A DNA stretch of 35,181 bases from Clostridiales bacterium (GTDB lineage: Bacteria > Bacillota > Clostridia > Peptostreptococcales > Anaerovoracaceae): contig JAAYHV010000007.1 in the NCBI GenBank assembly GCA_012744355.1, forward strand, positions 1 through 35,181, read 5' to 3'. How positions within the stretch are numbered: position 1 is the stretch's first letter; every line of letters begins with the position of its first letter. The position numbers and the translations under genes are program-made. The notes under the pieces are model-generated. The model ran no database searches, had not been told where the DNA came from, and saw only the letters and a program-made list of their open reading frames with translations. This document shows positions 25,976 to 34,138 of this stretch, one piece after another.

Positions 25976-28219
25976 TTATTTCTTTTCTTTGGCTTTACTT
26001 TTTAGTTGCTTATTTTTTGTAGCTATATACTTAGATACATCTTCGCCTTTTATCATGTCGTAAAGTAGAGGTGTACATAAGAATACAGAAGAATATGTAC
26101 CTACAAATACTCCTATGAACAGCGGTATTACAAATTCTCTCAATGTAGATGAAACCATTATGAACAGTGGTAACATAACTGCTAGAGTTGTAAGAGATGT
26201 CATAACTGATCTTGACAAAGTCTGGTTAACGCTATCGTTTAGATTTACAAGGTTGGTATTTTTCTTGTAAAGTCTCTTGTTCTCTCTAATTCTGTCAAAT
26301 ATTACTATGGTATCATTTATGGAATATCCTACTACCGTAAGTATACCTGCAATGAAGGGATTGTTTATTGCGAATCCAAATATTGCATATATTGATAATG
26401 TTATCAGCACGTCATGAAGAAGTCCGCTTACTGCTGCTACTCCGTATTTCCAAGTTTTAAATCTAAAGATTATATATACAAGCATAAATAGCGCTGCGAT
26501 TATTATCGCTCTTACAGCATTTCGCCTAAGCTCTTTACCTACGCTTGGTCCAAATTGTTCTGATGCAAGTACGTCTTCGCTTGTTATATCAAAGTCCTCA
26601 CCAATTACAGCAATCACTTCGTCTCTACTAGCATTGTCTAAAGCTTCAATTGTTTTTATGATTATCTGATTATTATTATCACCTGCATAGATAATCGTAG
26701 GCTCTAATTCAAACTCTTCGAGTGATTCTTCAACTTTATCAAGAGCAACTTTCTCGCCCATGTCAAACTGAATCATTGTACCGCCTGTAAAATCAATACC
26801 GTAGTTAAATCCCTTAGTAAACATGAATCCTGCACCTAGTATAATTACTGCTAAGCTAAGTACATAGAATTTCTTTCTGTTTTCAATGAATTTAAAATTC
26901 GGTACATAATTTTTCCTGTATGTTCCATCTTCGTTCATTCCGAAGAATCTGTTCTTTCCAAATTTCTTACTCTCTGCAAGAGTTCCCATAAGTAGCTGAG
27001 TAATTAATACTGCAGTAAATATACTTATTATGATACCAATCATTAGAGTAAGTGCAAATCCTTTAACCGATGTGGATCCTATCAGGTAAAGCACTATAGC
27101 TGCAATCAGGGTTGTTACCTGTGCATCAATTACTGTGCTAACTGCTTTCTTAAAGCCCGCATCTACTGCTACTCTGAGTGATTTTCCCTTAGCTATTTCT
27201 TCTCTTATCCTTGTAAATATGATTACGTTAGCATCAACTGCCATACCAACTGACAGTATAATACCCGCTATTCCAGGTAGCGTTAGTACAGCTCCCAAAG
27301 ATACAAGTATCCATAAATCAATTGCTATGTAAAGTGCAAGGGCTATATTTGCAACAAGGCCAAGCATTTTGTATGCAATTAACATGATTAAGAAAACTAA
27401 GACGATTCCTATGATGCCAGCTTTAACGCTCTTGTTAAGCGCGTCAACTCCTATTGTGGCTGTTTGTACTGATGAATTTATTTCTTTCAGTGAAGTAGGT
27501 AGAGCACCACCACGAATTAGTGCTGCTGTAGAAGATGCTTCTTCTTTTCCAAATCCTGAACCACTTGTTATTTCGCAGCTAAGACCTGATATTGCGCTAT
27601 CACATGTTGGCGCTGATATGATTTGGTCATCAAGCATTATTACTATAGCGTTAGGGTAAACGGCCGTCCCGTCTTCCTGCTCCATAGTCGGAGTGATCGT
27701 TCCACTTGAAGCAGTTCTTGTAGCTTCTTCAAATAGCTCCGAGCCTTTATTTGTAAATTCAAGGGTTATCTTATATCCGCCTCGTTCTTGATCATTTTCT
27801 ATGCCGGCAGTTTTTACTTCAGAGCCGCTCATTACCTTAGTACCATCGGCTAAATAAAAATTAAGCTGGGCAGTTTTACCAATTTGTTCTATCGCATCAG
27901 ATGCATTTTCAACTCCCGGTAATTCTATTCTCAATCTATCTTTTCCTTCTATGGTTACCGTTGATTCTGATATTCCCATAGCGTTTACTCTGTTTTCGAG
28001 TACAGATTTAGTTTCCTGCATAAGTCTATCTAGATCTGAACCTTTTATGTCAGTTTGTGCTTCCATTACTACATAAACACCGCCGTTTATGTCAAGCCCG
28101 TATTTCATTTGGTCTCCGATGTTTTTAAAACTTCCTGCTCCAAATACAGTAATGTACCACCCTATAAGTACTACGGCTATAACCGCAAAAGATAATATTT
28201 TTTTAAGCTTTGAATTCAT
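25976..28219 (-). CDS. secDF: Protein translocase SecDF fusion
   Basis: A single protein combining SecD and SecF, membrane proteins that use the proton gradient to pull exported proteins from SecYEG. The SecD half has the signature YGLDINGGVYVVMEA just after the first membrane helix, a large periplasmic-side P1 region, and DALNKSVKAGIIG before its helix bundle. The SecF half starts at FNYGIDFTGGTMIQF, with ASEQFGPSVGKELRR and SINDTIVIFDRIREN following. Twelve membrane segments are expected. The frame extends six codons to 28237, but AGGGTG lies eight nt before the ATG at 28219, which is preferred (747 residues). It is the first gene of the long block, with its own promoter 70-100 nt upstream, after yajC. 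Confidence 0.96.
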   Translation of the reverse strand: MNSKLKKILSFAVIAVVLIGWYITVFGAGSFKNIGDQMKYGLDINGGVYVVMEAQTDIKGSDLDRLMQETKSVLENRVNAMGISESTVTIEGKDRLRIELPGVENASDAIEQIGKTAQLNFYLADGTKVMSGSEVKTAGIENDQERGGYKITLEFTNKGSELFEEATRTASSGTITPTMEQEDGTAVYPNAIVIMLDDQIISAPTCDSAISGLSCEITSGSGFGKEEASSTAALIRGGALPTSLKEINSSVQTATIGVDALNKSVKAGIIGIVLVFLIMLIAYKMLGLVANIALALYIAIDLWILVSLGAVLTLPGIAGIILSVGMAVDANVIIFTRIREEIAKGKSLRVAVDAGFKKAVSTVIDAQVTTLIAAIVLYLIGSTSVKGFALTLMIGIIISIFTAVLITQLLMGTLAESKKFGKNRFFGMNEDGTYRKNYVPNFKFIENRKKFYVLSLAVIILGAGFMFTKGFNYGIDFTGGTMIQFDMGEKVALDKVEESLEEFELEPTIIYAGDNNNQIIIKTIEALDNASRDEVIAVIGEDFDITSEDVLASEQFGPSVGKELRRNAVRAIIIAALFMLVYIIFRFKTWKYGVAAVSGLLHDVLITLSIYAIFGFAINNPFIAGILTVVGYSINDTIVIFDRIRENKRLYKKNTNLVNLNDSVNQTLSRSVMTSLTTLAVMLPLFIMVSSTLREFVIPLFIGVFVGTYSSVFLCTPLLYDMIKGEDVSKYIATKNKQLKSKAKEKK

Positions 28220-28293
28220 TCTATTGTCACCCTTCATTAAATTATTAATGTATACGAATTTATGGCATTATAATACATTTTGATATACGTTTC

Positions 28294-28322
28294 ATTGTAC
28301 TATAAAAATGCCTATATATCAA
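28294..28322 (-). promoter_or_regulatory. Sigma-A-type promoter of the secDF-led block
   Basis: On the minus strand TTGATA (28317-28322) and TACAAT (28294-28299) are separated by exactly 17 nt, each one base from consensus. It lies just after the yajC terminator and gives a leader of about 68 nt before secDF. It is the best candidate for the start of the 28-kb transcript. A second TATAAT-like box nearer the gene lacks a fitting -35. Confidence 0.75.
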
Positions 28323-28337
28323 GCGTTTTCCCATTAA

Positions 28338-28362
28338 AAAAGCCCCAATTAATGGGACTTTT
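28338..28362 (-). terminator. Rho-independent terminator after yajC
   Basis: On the minus strand a 9-bp stem (AAAAGTCCC with GGGGCTTTT, including one U-G pair) and a 7-nt loop run into TTTTTT. It begins 11 nt after the yajC stop. On the plus strand the wobble pair becomes a C-A mismatch, so the hairpin favours minus-strand termination. Confidence 0.85.
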
Positions 28363-28373
28363 ATAACTTTTAT

Positions 28374-28769
28374 TTATTTTTCTTCTACTTCTTCTTCAGG
28401 CTCTTCTTCTACTTCTGCCTTCTTGCCTCTTCCGAGTTTTTTAGGAACAACCTTCTTAGGTTCATCCTCTTCCTCGATTTTGTCTTTGTAAGATTTTGGT
28501 TTGTCAGTTTTCTTAGTAACGCTTCCGATAGCAGTTCTTAGCAGTTCAAATTTTACTTTGTCCGCTCCTATCTGAACTATTACTGTGGTTTCTTTAGTTT
28601 TTACAATTTTAGCACAAATACCACCTATTGTTACAATCTCGTCTCCTACTTCAATAGAGTTTCTCATTGCTTTTGTTTCTTTATCCCTTTTGTTCTGTGG
28701 TCTAATCATTAGAAAATACATAACTCCTAATAATATTACCAATGGAATTAATGAAGCCAATCCTTGCAT
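28374..28769 (-). CDS. yajC: Preprotein translocase accessory subunit YajC
   Basis: YajC is a small single-span membrane protein associated with SecDF. One N-terminal membrane helix (about 3-22, LIPLVILLGVMYFLMI) is followed by RPQNKRDKE and the conserved SIEVGDEIVTIGGI block (about 38-51). After about residue 87 comes a long tail of mixed charge rich in Lys and Glu, making the protein 131 residues against the usual 85-110. AGGAGG lies five nt before the ATG. The gene begins only 29 nt after tRNA-Leu(CAA), leaving no room for a separate promoter outside the tRNA. A terminator and the secDF promoter follow. Confidence 0.94.
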   Translation of the reverse strand: MQGLASLIPLVILLGVMYFLMIRPQNKRDKETKAMRNSIEVGDEIVTIGGICAKIVKTKETTVIVQIGADKVKFELLRTAIGSVTKKTDKPKSYKDKIEEEDEPKKVVPKKLGRGKKAEVEEEPEEEVEEK

Positions 28770-28798
28770 AATGTCCTCCTACTTAATATCTTTTTATT

Positions 28799-28885
28799 TG
28801 GTGCCGGCAATGGGGTTCGAACCCATACGGTGTTGCCACCACAGGATTTTGAATCCTGCACGTCTGCCAATTCCATCACGCCGGC
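28799..28885 (-). tRNA. tRNA-Leu, anticodon CAA
   Basis: The cloverleaf is complete: acceptor GCCGGCG pairing with TGCCGGC (one G-U pair), anticodon arm CAGGA-TTCAAAA-TCCTG with anticodon CAA at 28849-28851, a long variable arm (GGTG-GCAA-CACC) typical of class II tRNAs, and a TTCGAAC T-loop. The 3' CCA is encoded (28799-28801). It reads UUG codons. Confidence 0.97.
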
Positions 28886-28899
28886 AACTCAATGATGTA

Positions 28900-28928
28900 A
28901 TTTTAACATACGGCTATATCAACGTCAA
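28900..28928 (-). promoter_or_regulatory. Promoter of tRNA-Leu(CAA), probably also yajC
   Basis: Between the two tRNA genes the minus strand has TTGACG (28923-28928), a 17-nt spacer and TAAAAT (28900-28905), each one base from consensus. Transcription should start about 8 nt before the mature tRNA 5' end. With no terminator behind the tRNA it would continue into yajC. Confidence 0.75.
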
Positions 28929-28936
28929 GTGAAATA

Positions 28937-29020
28937 TGGTGCGGCTGACTGGACTTGAACCAGCACGGTATATACCACACGCCCCTCAAGCGTGCGCGTC
29001 TGCCATTCCGCCACAGCCGC
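28937..29020 (-). tRNA. tRNA-Leu, anticodon GAG
   Basis: The acceptor GCGGCTG pairs fully with CAGCCGC. The anticodon arm is CACGC-TTGAGGG-GCGTG with anticodon GAG. A class II variable arm (TGGTATATACCG) and a TTCAAGT T-loop are present, and the CCA end is encoded at 28937-28939. It reads CUC and CUU codons. Confidence 0.97.
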
Positions 29021-29039
29021 GTTAACATAACTACCTTAT

Positions 29040-29068
29040 ATTTTATACTTTTTGTTGGTATTTTTCAA
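29040..29068 (-). promoter_or_regulatory. Promoter of tRNA-Leu(GAG), overlapping the coaE stop
   Basis: On the minus strand TTGAAA (29063-29068), a 17-nt spacer and TAAAAT (29040-29045) lie across the last codons of coaE. The -10 ends about 20 nt before the tRNA. This lets the tRNA be made independently of the polA-coaE transcript, although no terminator separates them. Confidence 0.65.
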
Positions 29069-29639
29069 GCAATTTATCGATTTGTTCATAAAGAAATTTT
29101 GCATCTGACGAATTATCAATAACTTCATCAGATAATTTCATCTTAACATCTTGATCCATCTGGTTTTTAATGATATCTTTGATTAATTTCTCTGATATTT
29201 TATCCCTGTCTATTACTCTTTTAATTCTATCTTCATCATCTGATACAACCACCCAGTTAAAGTCCATTTCTTTGTTCATATTTTTTTCAAAGAGAAGTGG
29301 AACTTCTGCAAATATAAGAGTATCGCAATCCTCGTACCAGCTCATGTCACTTAGTATTGTCTCAACTATCTTAAGTGTGGTAGCAGATTCATAAAGTGCT
29401 AGCTTTTCTTTATCGTTATAGACTATATCAGCTAGTTTTTTTCTGTTTAAATTACCATCTGCTTTAATCATATCATCACCGAAGTGTTCGGTGATAAACG
29501 GTATGGCTTCTCCACCTTTTTTAGTAAGGTCTCTGCCAATAGCATCAGCATCAAGGACTATATATCCTCTGTTTCTTAAGTACTCAGACACAGTGCTTTT
29601 ACCTGCACCTATTCCGCCTGTAAGACCGATTTTAATCAT
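29043..29639 (-). CDS. coaE: Dephospho-CoA kinase
   Basis: CoaE phosphorylates the 3'-hydroxyl of dephospho-CoA, the last step of coenzyme A synthesis. The P-loop GLTGGIGAGKST lies at about 5-16, then VLDADAIGRDL and the VPLLFEKNM lid region. The 198-residue length is normal. GTGAGG precedes the ATG, which follows polA by seven nt. The polA-coaE pair is common in Firmicutes. Confidence 0.96.
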   Translation of the reverse strand: MIKIGLTGGIGAGKSTVSEYLRNRGYIVLDADAIGRDLTKKGGEAIPFITEHFGDDMIKADGNLNRKKLADIVYNDKEKLALYESATTLKIVETILSDMSWYEDCDTLIFAEVPLLFEKNMNKEMDFNWVVVSDDEDRIKRVIDRDKISEKLIKDIIKNQMDQDVKMKLSDEVIDNSSDAKFLYEQIDKLLEKYQQKV

Positions 29640-29646
29640 AGCATCC

Positions 29647-32274
29647 TCACTTTAATTCAAACCATGATTTGCCTATATTTATGTCAATTACAAGTTTAAC
29701 CTTCATAGTCATGGCGTTCATCATGTTTCTTGATAGTATTTCTTTAACCTCTTCAACTTCATCTGGCCTTGCTTCTATAATAAGCTCATCATGAATTTGA
29801 AGTATTAGTTTAGATTTGAATTTTCTTTCTTTAAGCTCTTCGTACACTCTAATCATAGCAAGCTTAATCACGTCAGCTGCAGATCCTTGTATAGGTGTGT
29901 TCATGGCTAATCTTTCGCCTTGCTGCCTTGTCATATATTTAGGTGAGCTAAGCTCAGGAATCCATCTCTTTCTTCCCATTATTGTCGCGACATATCCTTT
30001 TTCCTTGCCGCTTTCTATCTGCTCATCCATATATGCCCTAACTTCAGGGTGCTTATTAAAGTACTCATCGATGTATTCTTTAGCCTGCTTCATACCTATT
30101 CCAAGCTCTTCGCTTAGGCCAAAGCCGCTCATTCCGTATATTACTCCAAAGTTAACAGCTTTTGCTCTAGATCTGTCTAAAGACGTCACTTCTTCAAATG
30201 GAATATCAAAAACTCTCGATGCAGTTAGTCTATGTATATCATCTCCTCTGTTAAAGGCACCTATTAACTGAAGATCCGAGCTAAGGTCCGCTAAAACTCT
30301 AAGCTCTATCTGAGAGTAGTCAGCTCCAATTAATATATTATCCTTTTCGCTTACGCTAAACGCTTTTCTGATTTCTCTTCCGTAATCATTCTTTATTGGG
30401 ATATTTTGTAGATTAGGCTCATTGCAACTAATTCTTCCCGTGGACGTAATAGTCTGATTAAAATGTGGATGGATTTTATCATCATCCCCAATCAAAGGAA
30501 GCATTCCCTCTACATACGTTCCATTGAGCTTTGCGTATGACCTATACTCTAGTATTAAGTTAATTATTGGGTGATCATTTACCAGTTTATCTAACACATC
30601 AACGTTAGTAGAATATCCAGTCTTTGTTTTTTTGGATGTTTGTAATCCAAGTTTTTCAAAGAGAATAACTCCAAGCTGCTTAGGAGAGTTTACATTGAAT
30701 TTCTCACCTGCCAGTTCATGTATTCTTTCGGTTAAATCATTTATTTTTTTATTTAGCGCGCTCCCTATATCCTCAAGCACCTGCCTATCTGTATATATGC
30801 CATTTAGCTCCATTTCAGCCATTACTTCTACTAAAGGTAGCTCGCAGTCATATAGCACGTTTTCAAGCTCAAATCTTCTTATTCTTTCAAATAAGACATC
30901 TTTGAGACCAAACAAGGCACTTAAATATTTTTTATAGTATTCTATCTGAGAGTCTATATAGTTTCCAAAGAGATCCATTTGGTTATTAGCCTTTAAGAAT
31001 TCCTCTTCATTTTCTAGCTCCATGGAAAGATAAGTTATCGCCATCTTGTCTACTAGGTACTTTGATCTTGTCGGCTCCAAAAGATACATTGCAATTTCTG
31101 TATCAAATTCTATATGAAAATCACTATATCCGTAATACATAAGATGATATATATCTGATTTAAGGCTGTGCCCTATTAAATTTAACTTTTTTTCATTTAA
31201 TATTCTAATAGCATCATTAAAATCAGAATCGATAAAATATATGTTCTTTTTATCAAAAACTATAATCGCATCTATCTGAGGTGCCTTTTTGTGATTATAG
31301 TCACCAAGGACTTTTATAGCTACTGTTGAGTTTGACTTTAAGTTTTTCAAATCCTTTTTAATCTTAATCTCGGATACGTCTAATGTCTTTAATGCTTCTC
31401 TTTTTTCTTCCGGAATCTCAAGTTTTTTTAAAAAAGAATTAAACTGGAGTTTTTGGTACAAAGGAATAAGCTTTTCCATATCTTCTTCTTGCACTAGAAA
31501 ATCATCAAGTGTTTCTTTGATTGGAACATCTAGGCGTATGGTAGCAAGACTCTTAGACATAAGGGCCTGGTCAGAATTATCTTTAATTAAGTTTTTAATT
31601 CTTTCCTTCTTAATATCATCAGCATTTTCTATCAGATTCTCTATGCTTTTAAATTCCTTAAGTAAAGTAGTTCCAGTTTTAATGCCTATGCCAGGCACTC
31701 CCGGTATATTGTCTGATTGATCGCCCATAAGTCCTTTTAAATCAATGAATTCACTAGGTGAAAGTTCATAGACTTCATGCATCTTTTCTATATCATAAGT
31801 TTCAAACTGTGTTACGCCTTTTTTATTTATTATGACCTTAGTATTATCAGATACAAGCTGAAGAGCATCTTTATCTCCAGTTACAATATATGATTTAAGC
31901 TTAGCATCATCTGCCATCTTAGCTACGGTGCCTAGTATATCATCTGCCTCGTAGCCTTCTAGCTCAAGTACCTTGATGTTCATAGCTTCTAAAACATCAT
32001 GAAGAATAGGTATCTGCATTAGTAACTCTGGCGGCGTTGGTTTTCTTCCAGCTTTATATTCCTTGTATTCTTTATGTCTAAAGTTAGGCGCCTTTAAATC
32101 AAAGGCTATCATTATATGTGTAGGTGAATAATCAGCCCTAAGCTTTGTGAGCATGTTAACAAAGGAGTATATTCCTTGGGTGTATATTCCTTCCTTTGTT
32201 ACCATTGGTATGGTCATGGCATAATATGCTCTGAAAAGTAGACTGTTACCATCTATTATTAATATTTTATCCAT
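29647..32274 (-). CDS. polA: DNA polymerase I
   Basis: Family A polymerase for Okazaki-fragment processing and repair, 875 residues. The N-terminal 5' nuclease (about 1-290) has IDGNSLLFRAYYA, GYEADDILGT and TGDKDALQL. The central domain (about 315-480) lacks the proofreading residues: the exo I position reads VAIKVLG instead of a DxE motif, and only Asp374 of exo II remains. The polymerase domain is complete with motif A ADYSQIELRVLA, motif B RAKAVNFGVIYG and motif C QIHDELIIEA. So it should polymerise and remove primers but not proofread. The ATG overlaps the stop codon of the upstream peptidase gene. Confidence 0.97.
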   Translation of the reverse strand: MDKILIIDGNSLLFRAYYAMTIPMVTKEGIYTQGIYSFVNMLTKLRADYSPTHIMIAFDLKAPNFRHKEYKEYKAGRKPTPPELLMQIPILHDVLEAMNIKVLELEGYEADDILGTVAKMADDAKLKSYIVTGDKDALQLVSDNTKVIINKKGVTQFETYDIEKMHEVYELSPSEFIDLKGLMGDQSDNIPGVPGIGIKTGTTLLKEFKSIENLIENADDIKKERIKNLIKDNSDQALMSKSLATIRLDVPIKETLDDFLVQEEDMEKLIPLYQKLQFNSFLKKLEIPEEKREALKTLDVSEIKIKKDLKNLKSNSTVAIKVLGDYNHKKAPQIDAIIVFDKKNIYFIDSDFNDAIRILNEKKLNLIGHSLKSDIYHLMYYGYSDFHIEFDTEIAMYLLEPTRSKYLVDKMAITYLSMELENEEEFLKANNQMDLFGNYIDSQIEYYKKYLSALFGLKDVLFERIRRFELENVLYDCELPLVEVMAEMELNGIYTDRQVLEDIGSALNKKINDLTERIHELAGEKFNVNSPKQLGVILFEKLGLQTSKKTKTGYSTNVDVLDKLVNDHPIINLILEYRSYAKLNGTYVEGMLPLIGDDDKIHPHFNQTITSTGRISCNEPNLQNIPIKNDYGREIRKAFSVSEKDNILIGADYSQIELRVLADLSSDLQLIGAFNRGDDIHRLTASRVFDIPFEEVTSLDRSRAKAVNFGVIYGMSGFGLSEELGIGMKQAKEYIDEYFNKHPEVRAYMDEQIESGKEKGYVATIMGRKRWIPELSSPKYMTRQQGERLAMNTPIQGSAADVIKLAMIRVYEELKERKFKSKLILQIHDELIIEARPDEVEEVKEILSRNMMNAMTMKVKLVIDINIGKSWFELK

Positions 32275-33227
32275 TAAATATCCTCCGCTGCTATAAATCC
32301 GTAATCCGTTTTGGCAGATTTAACTCCGTCCACTATGGCTTCTTCTAAAATTTTAGCTCCTATTACTCCTATTGAATCAAATGTACCTTTAACTTGACAT
32401 GTACTCATTACAAATATTGTATCTCCATCAGCTGAGCTATGAACCGGCTTAATACATCTAGCATAAGCATCATGAAGTATTGAAGCTAGTTTATTGCACT
32501 GAGCTTTAGTCAGTATAGCATTTGTTAAAAAACAGCTTATAGTCGTGTTTCCCGAGAATACATTTAAATCTTCTGCTGCTTTTTCTATCATCAACTTTTC
32601 AGTATTTAAAAGTTTTCTACTATCTCTGTCATACAGACCTGCTATTAATTTGCCATTTTCATATATGTCTCCAAGGGCATTTACTGCGACTACTACTCCT
32701 ACTTTAATGCTTCCTATTTCGGCTGCTTTGACTCCTAGTCCAGATTTCATGGCATATTTAGGTCCTAAAAATTTTCCGACTGTTGCTCCTGTTCCAGCTC
32801 CGTGATTGCCCTTTTCAAATATATCTAAAAATGCATTTTTAGCGCTTTCATAACCGAGCTCTCTAGTTGGCCTTGCCTTAGCGTTTCCTACTATGAGGTC
32901 AAATAGAGACGCTCCGCATACTATTGGAACTACTCCAACTCCTACATCAAATCCTATATTTTTTTCCTCAAGATAATTCATGACTCCTGAGCCAGCTTCA
33001 AGGCCATAAGCACTTCCGCCGCTTAAAACTACGCTGTGTATTTTCTCCACCATATTTTCCGATTTCAAAAGGTCTGTTTCTCTTGTAGCAGGCCCTCCGC
33101 CTCTTACATCTACTCCAGCTACTGCTCCTTTTTTGCAAATAATCGTAGTGCAGCCTGTGCCCCCTTTTTTATCTTCGGCATTTCCTATTTTAAAGCCATC
33201 AATTTTATTAATATCAATATATTTCAT
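32274..33227 (-). CDS. P1 (S58/DmpA-like) family peptidase
   Basis: A 317-residue protein of the P1/DmpA N-terminal-nucleophile family, whose known members are aminopeptidases that self-cleave into two chains. Typical blocks are GCTTIICKKGAVAGVDVRGG near the N-terminus, VLSGGSAYGLEA, GVGVVPIV, and GAGTGATVGK in the middle, ahead of SGLGVKAAEIGSIKVGVVVAVNA in two blocks. I cannot assign the nucleophile with certainty. No signal peptide is seen, so it is likely cytoplasmic. It is first in a unit with polA and coaE (one-base overlap with polA). AGAGGTG precedes the ATG. Substrate unknown. Confidence 0.88.
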   Translation of the reverse strand: MKYIDINKIDGFKIGNAEDKKGGTGCTTIICKKGAVAGVDVRGGGPATRETDLLKSENMVEKIHSVVLSGGSAYGLEAGSGVMNYLEEKNIGFDVGVGVVPIVCGASLFDLIVGNAKARPTRELGYESAKNAFLDIFEKGNHGAGTGATVGKFLGPKYAMKSGLGVKAAEIGSIKVGVVVAVNALGDIYENGKLIAGLYDRDSRKLLNTEKLMIEKAAEDLNVFSGNTTISCFLTNAILTKAQCNKLASILHDAYARCIKPVHSSADGDTIFVMSTCQVKGTFDSIGVIGAKILEEAIVDGVKSAKTDYGFIAAEDI

Positions 33228-33245
33228 GCTTTCACCTCTTTTAGT

Positions 33246-33274
33246 ATTATATAGATTTTATCTCTATATTACAA
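33246..33274 (-). promoter_or_regulatory. Promoter of the P1 peptidase-polA-coaE unit
   Basis: On the minus strand TTGTAA (33269-33274, over the lysR stop codon), a 17-nt spacer and a perfect TATAAT (33246-33251) are seen. The predicted start is only about 12 nt before the ATG, so the leader would be very short. A 7-bp inverted repeat with a 7-nt loop (33249-33255 and 33263-33269) spans the spacer and could be an operator. Confidence 0.7.
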
Positions 33275-34126
33275 TGCTAACCTTAGAAAGTATTCAGTAA
33301 GATACTTATAAAACTCATCTACATTAGCGTTGTCAGCCTTGTTTCTTTTTTTCTTTATCACTATATTTCTGTAGAATTTAGGTTCTCTTATGGCAAGGAA
33401 CTTTACGTTTTCACTTTTTCTGCCGCCCCATGTGTACGATGGCCAAAAGCCGACGCCGAGTCCTGCTTCAATAAAGTTTCTAACGCTTGTAGTATTATCG
33501 CTTTCAAAGACAATATTTGGTTTAAACCCAGACTCCCTGCAGTACTTATCAATAACATGCCTTATATCTTTTCCATATATTGCAGCAAATTTCTTATCCT
33601 TCATATCAAGTAGATTTACTGGATTACAATAAGATGAACTGTCACTAATAGGTACGGCTAAAAATATTTCCTCTTTAACTACAACAGTTAGTTCATCGCC
33701 TTCAACCACATCTCTTGTAGTTGATATTACTATGTCGCTGTTATCTGTTTCTACTTGGCTAAAGTTAAATAAAGCATCCTCATGGTTTTTCTTGTAATTT
33801 AATATAGCATCAGTAACCAGCATAGATGCAGCTAGCACATTTATATTGATAGTTATATCCTCTTTTTTTGAAAGAACACTCATTTTTTCCTTTATACCAT
33901 CAAAATCAGTTATAATCGGCTCTACTATAGCTAAAAGCTTTTCACCATATTTAGTCAGCACAATATTTCTTCCCTTAGGCATAAACAGGGGAACTCCTAG
34001 TTCCTTTTCCAGTTTATGTATCATCTGGCTTAAAGCCGGCTGAGCGATATGAAGCTCTTTGGCCGCTTTAGTCATATGCTGCATCTTAGCTGCTTTTTCA
34101 AAATATTTAAGATTATTAATATCCAT
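33269..34126 (-). CDS. LysR-family transcriptional regulator
   Basis: The N-terminal winged helix-turn-helix (about 1-65) reads LKYFEKAAKMQHMTKAAKEL and HIAQPALSQMIHKLEKELG, the classic LysR pattern. The rest is a periplasmic-binding-like effector domain with VGFWPSYTWGG in its second half. At 285 residues it is normal length. It is divergent from the SemiSWEET gene with a 100-bp shared regulatory region that holds a T-N11-A palindrome. AAAGGGA precedes the ATG. The effector cannot be predicted from the sequence; the context suggests control of the neighbouring transporter and of itself. Confidence 0.93.
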   Translation of the reverse strand: MDINNLKYFEKAAKMQHMTKAAKELHIAQPALSQMIHKLEKELGVPLFMPKGRNIVLTKYGEKLLAIVEPIITDFDGIKEKMSVLSKKEDITININVLAASMLVTDAILNYKKNHEDALFNFSQVETDNSDIVISTTRDVVEGDELTVVVKEEIFLAVPISDSSSYCNPVNLLDMKDKKFAAIYGKDIRHVIDKYCRESGFKPNIVFESDNTTSVRNFIEAGLGVGFWPSYTWGGRKSENVKFLAIREPKFYRNIVIKKKRNKADNANVDEFYKYLTEYFLRLAL

Positions 34127-34138
34127 GATTTCCCTTTC

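Noticed and set aside
28585-28932. Plus-strand open frame of 115 codons
   Set aside because: It runs antisense through yajC and the whole tRNA-Leu(CAA) gene, has no ribosome site, and resembles no family.
29816-30271. Plus-strand open frame of 151 codons
   Set aside because: It is antisense to the polymerase domain of polA and contains hydrophobic low-complexity sequence typical of a shadow frame.
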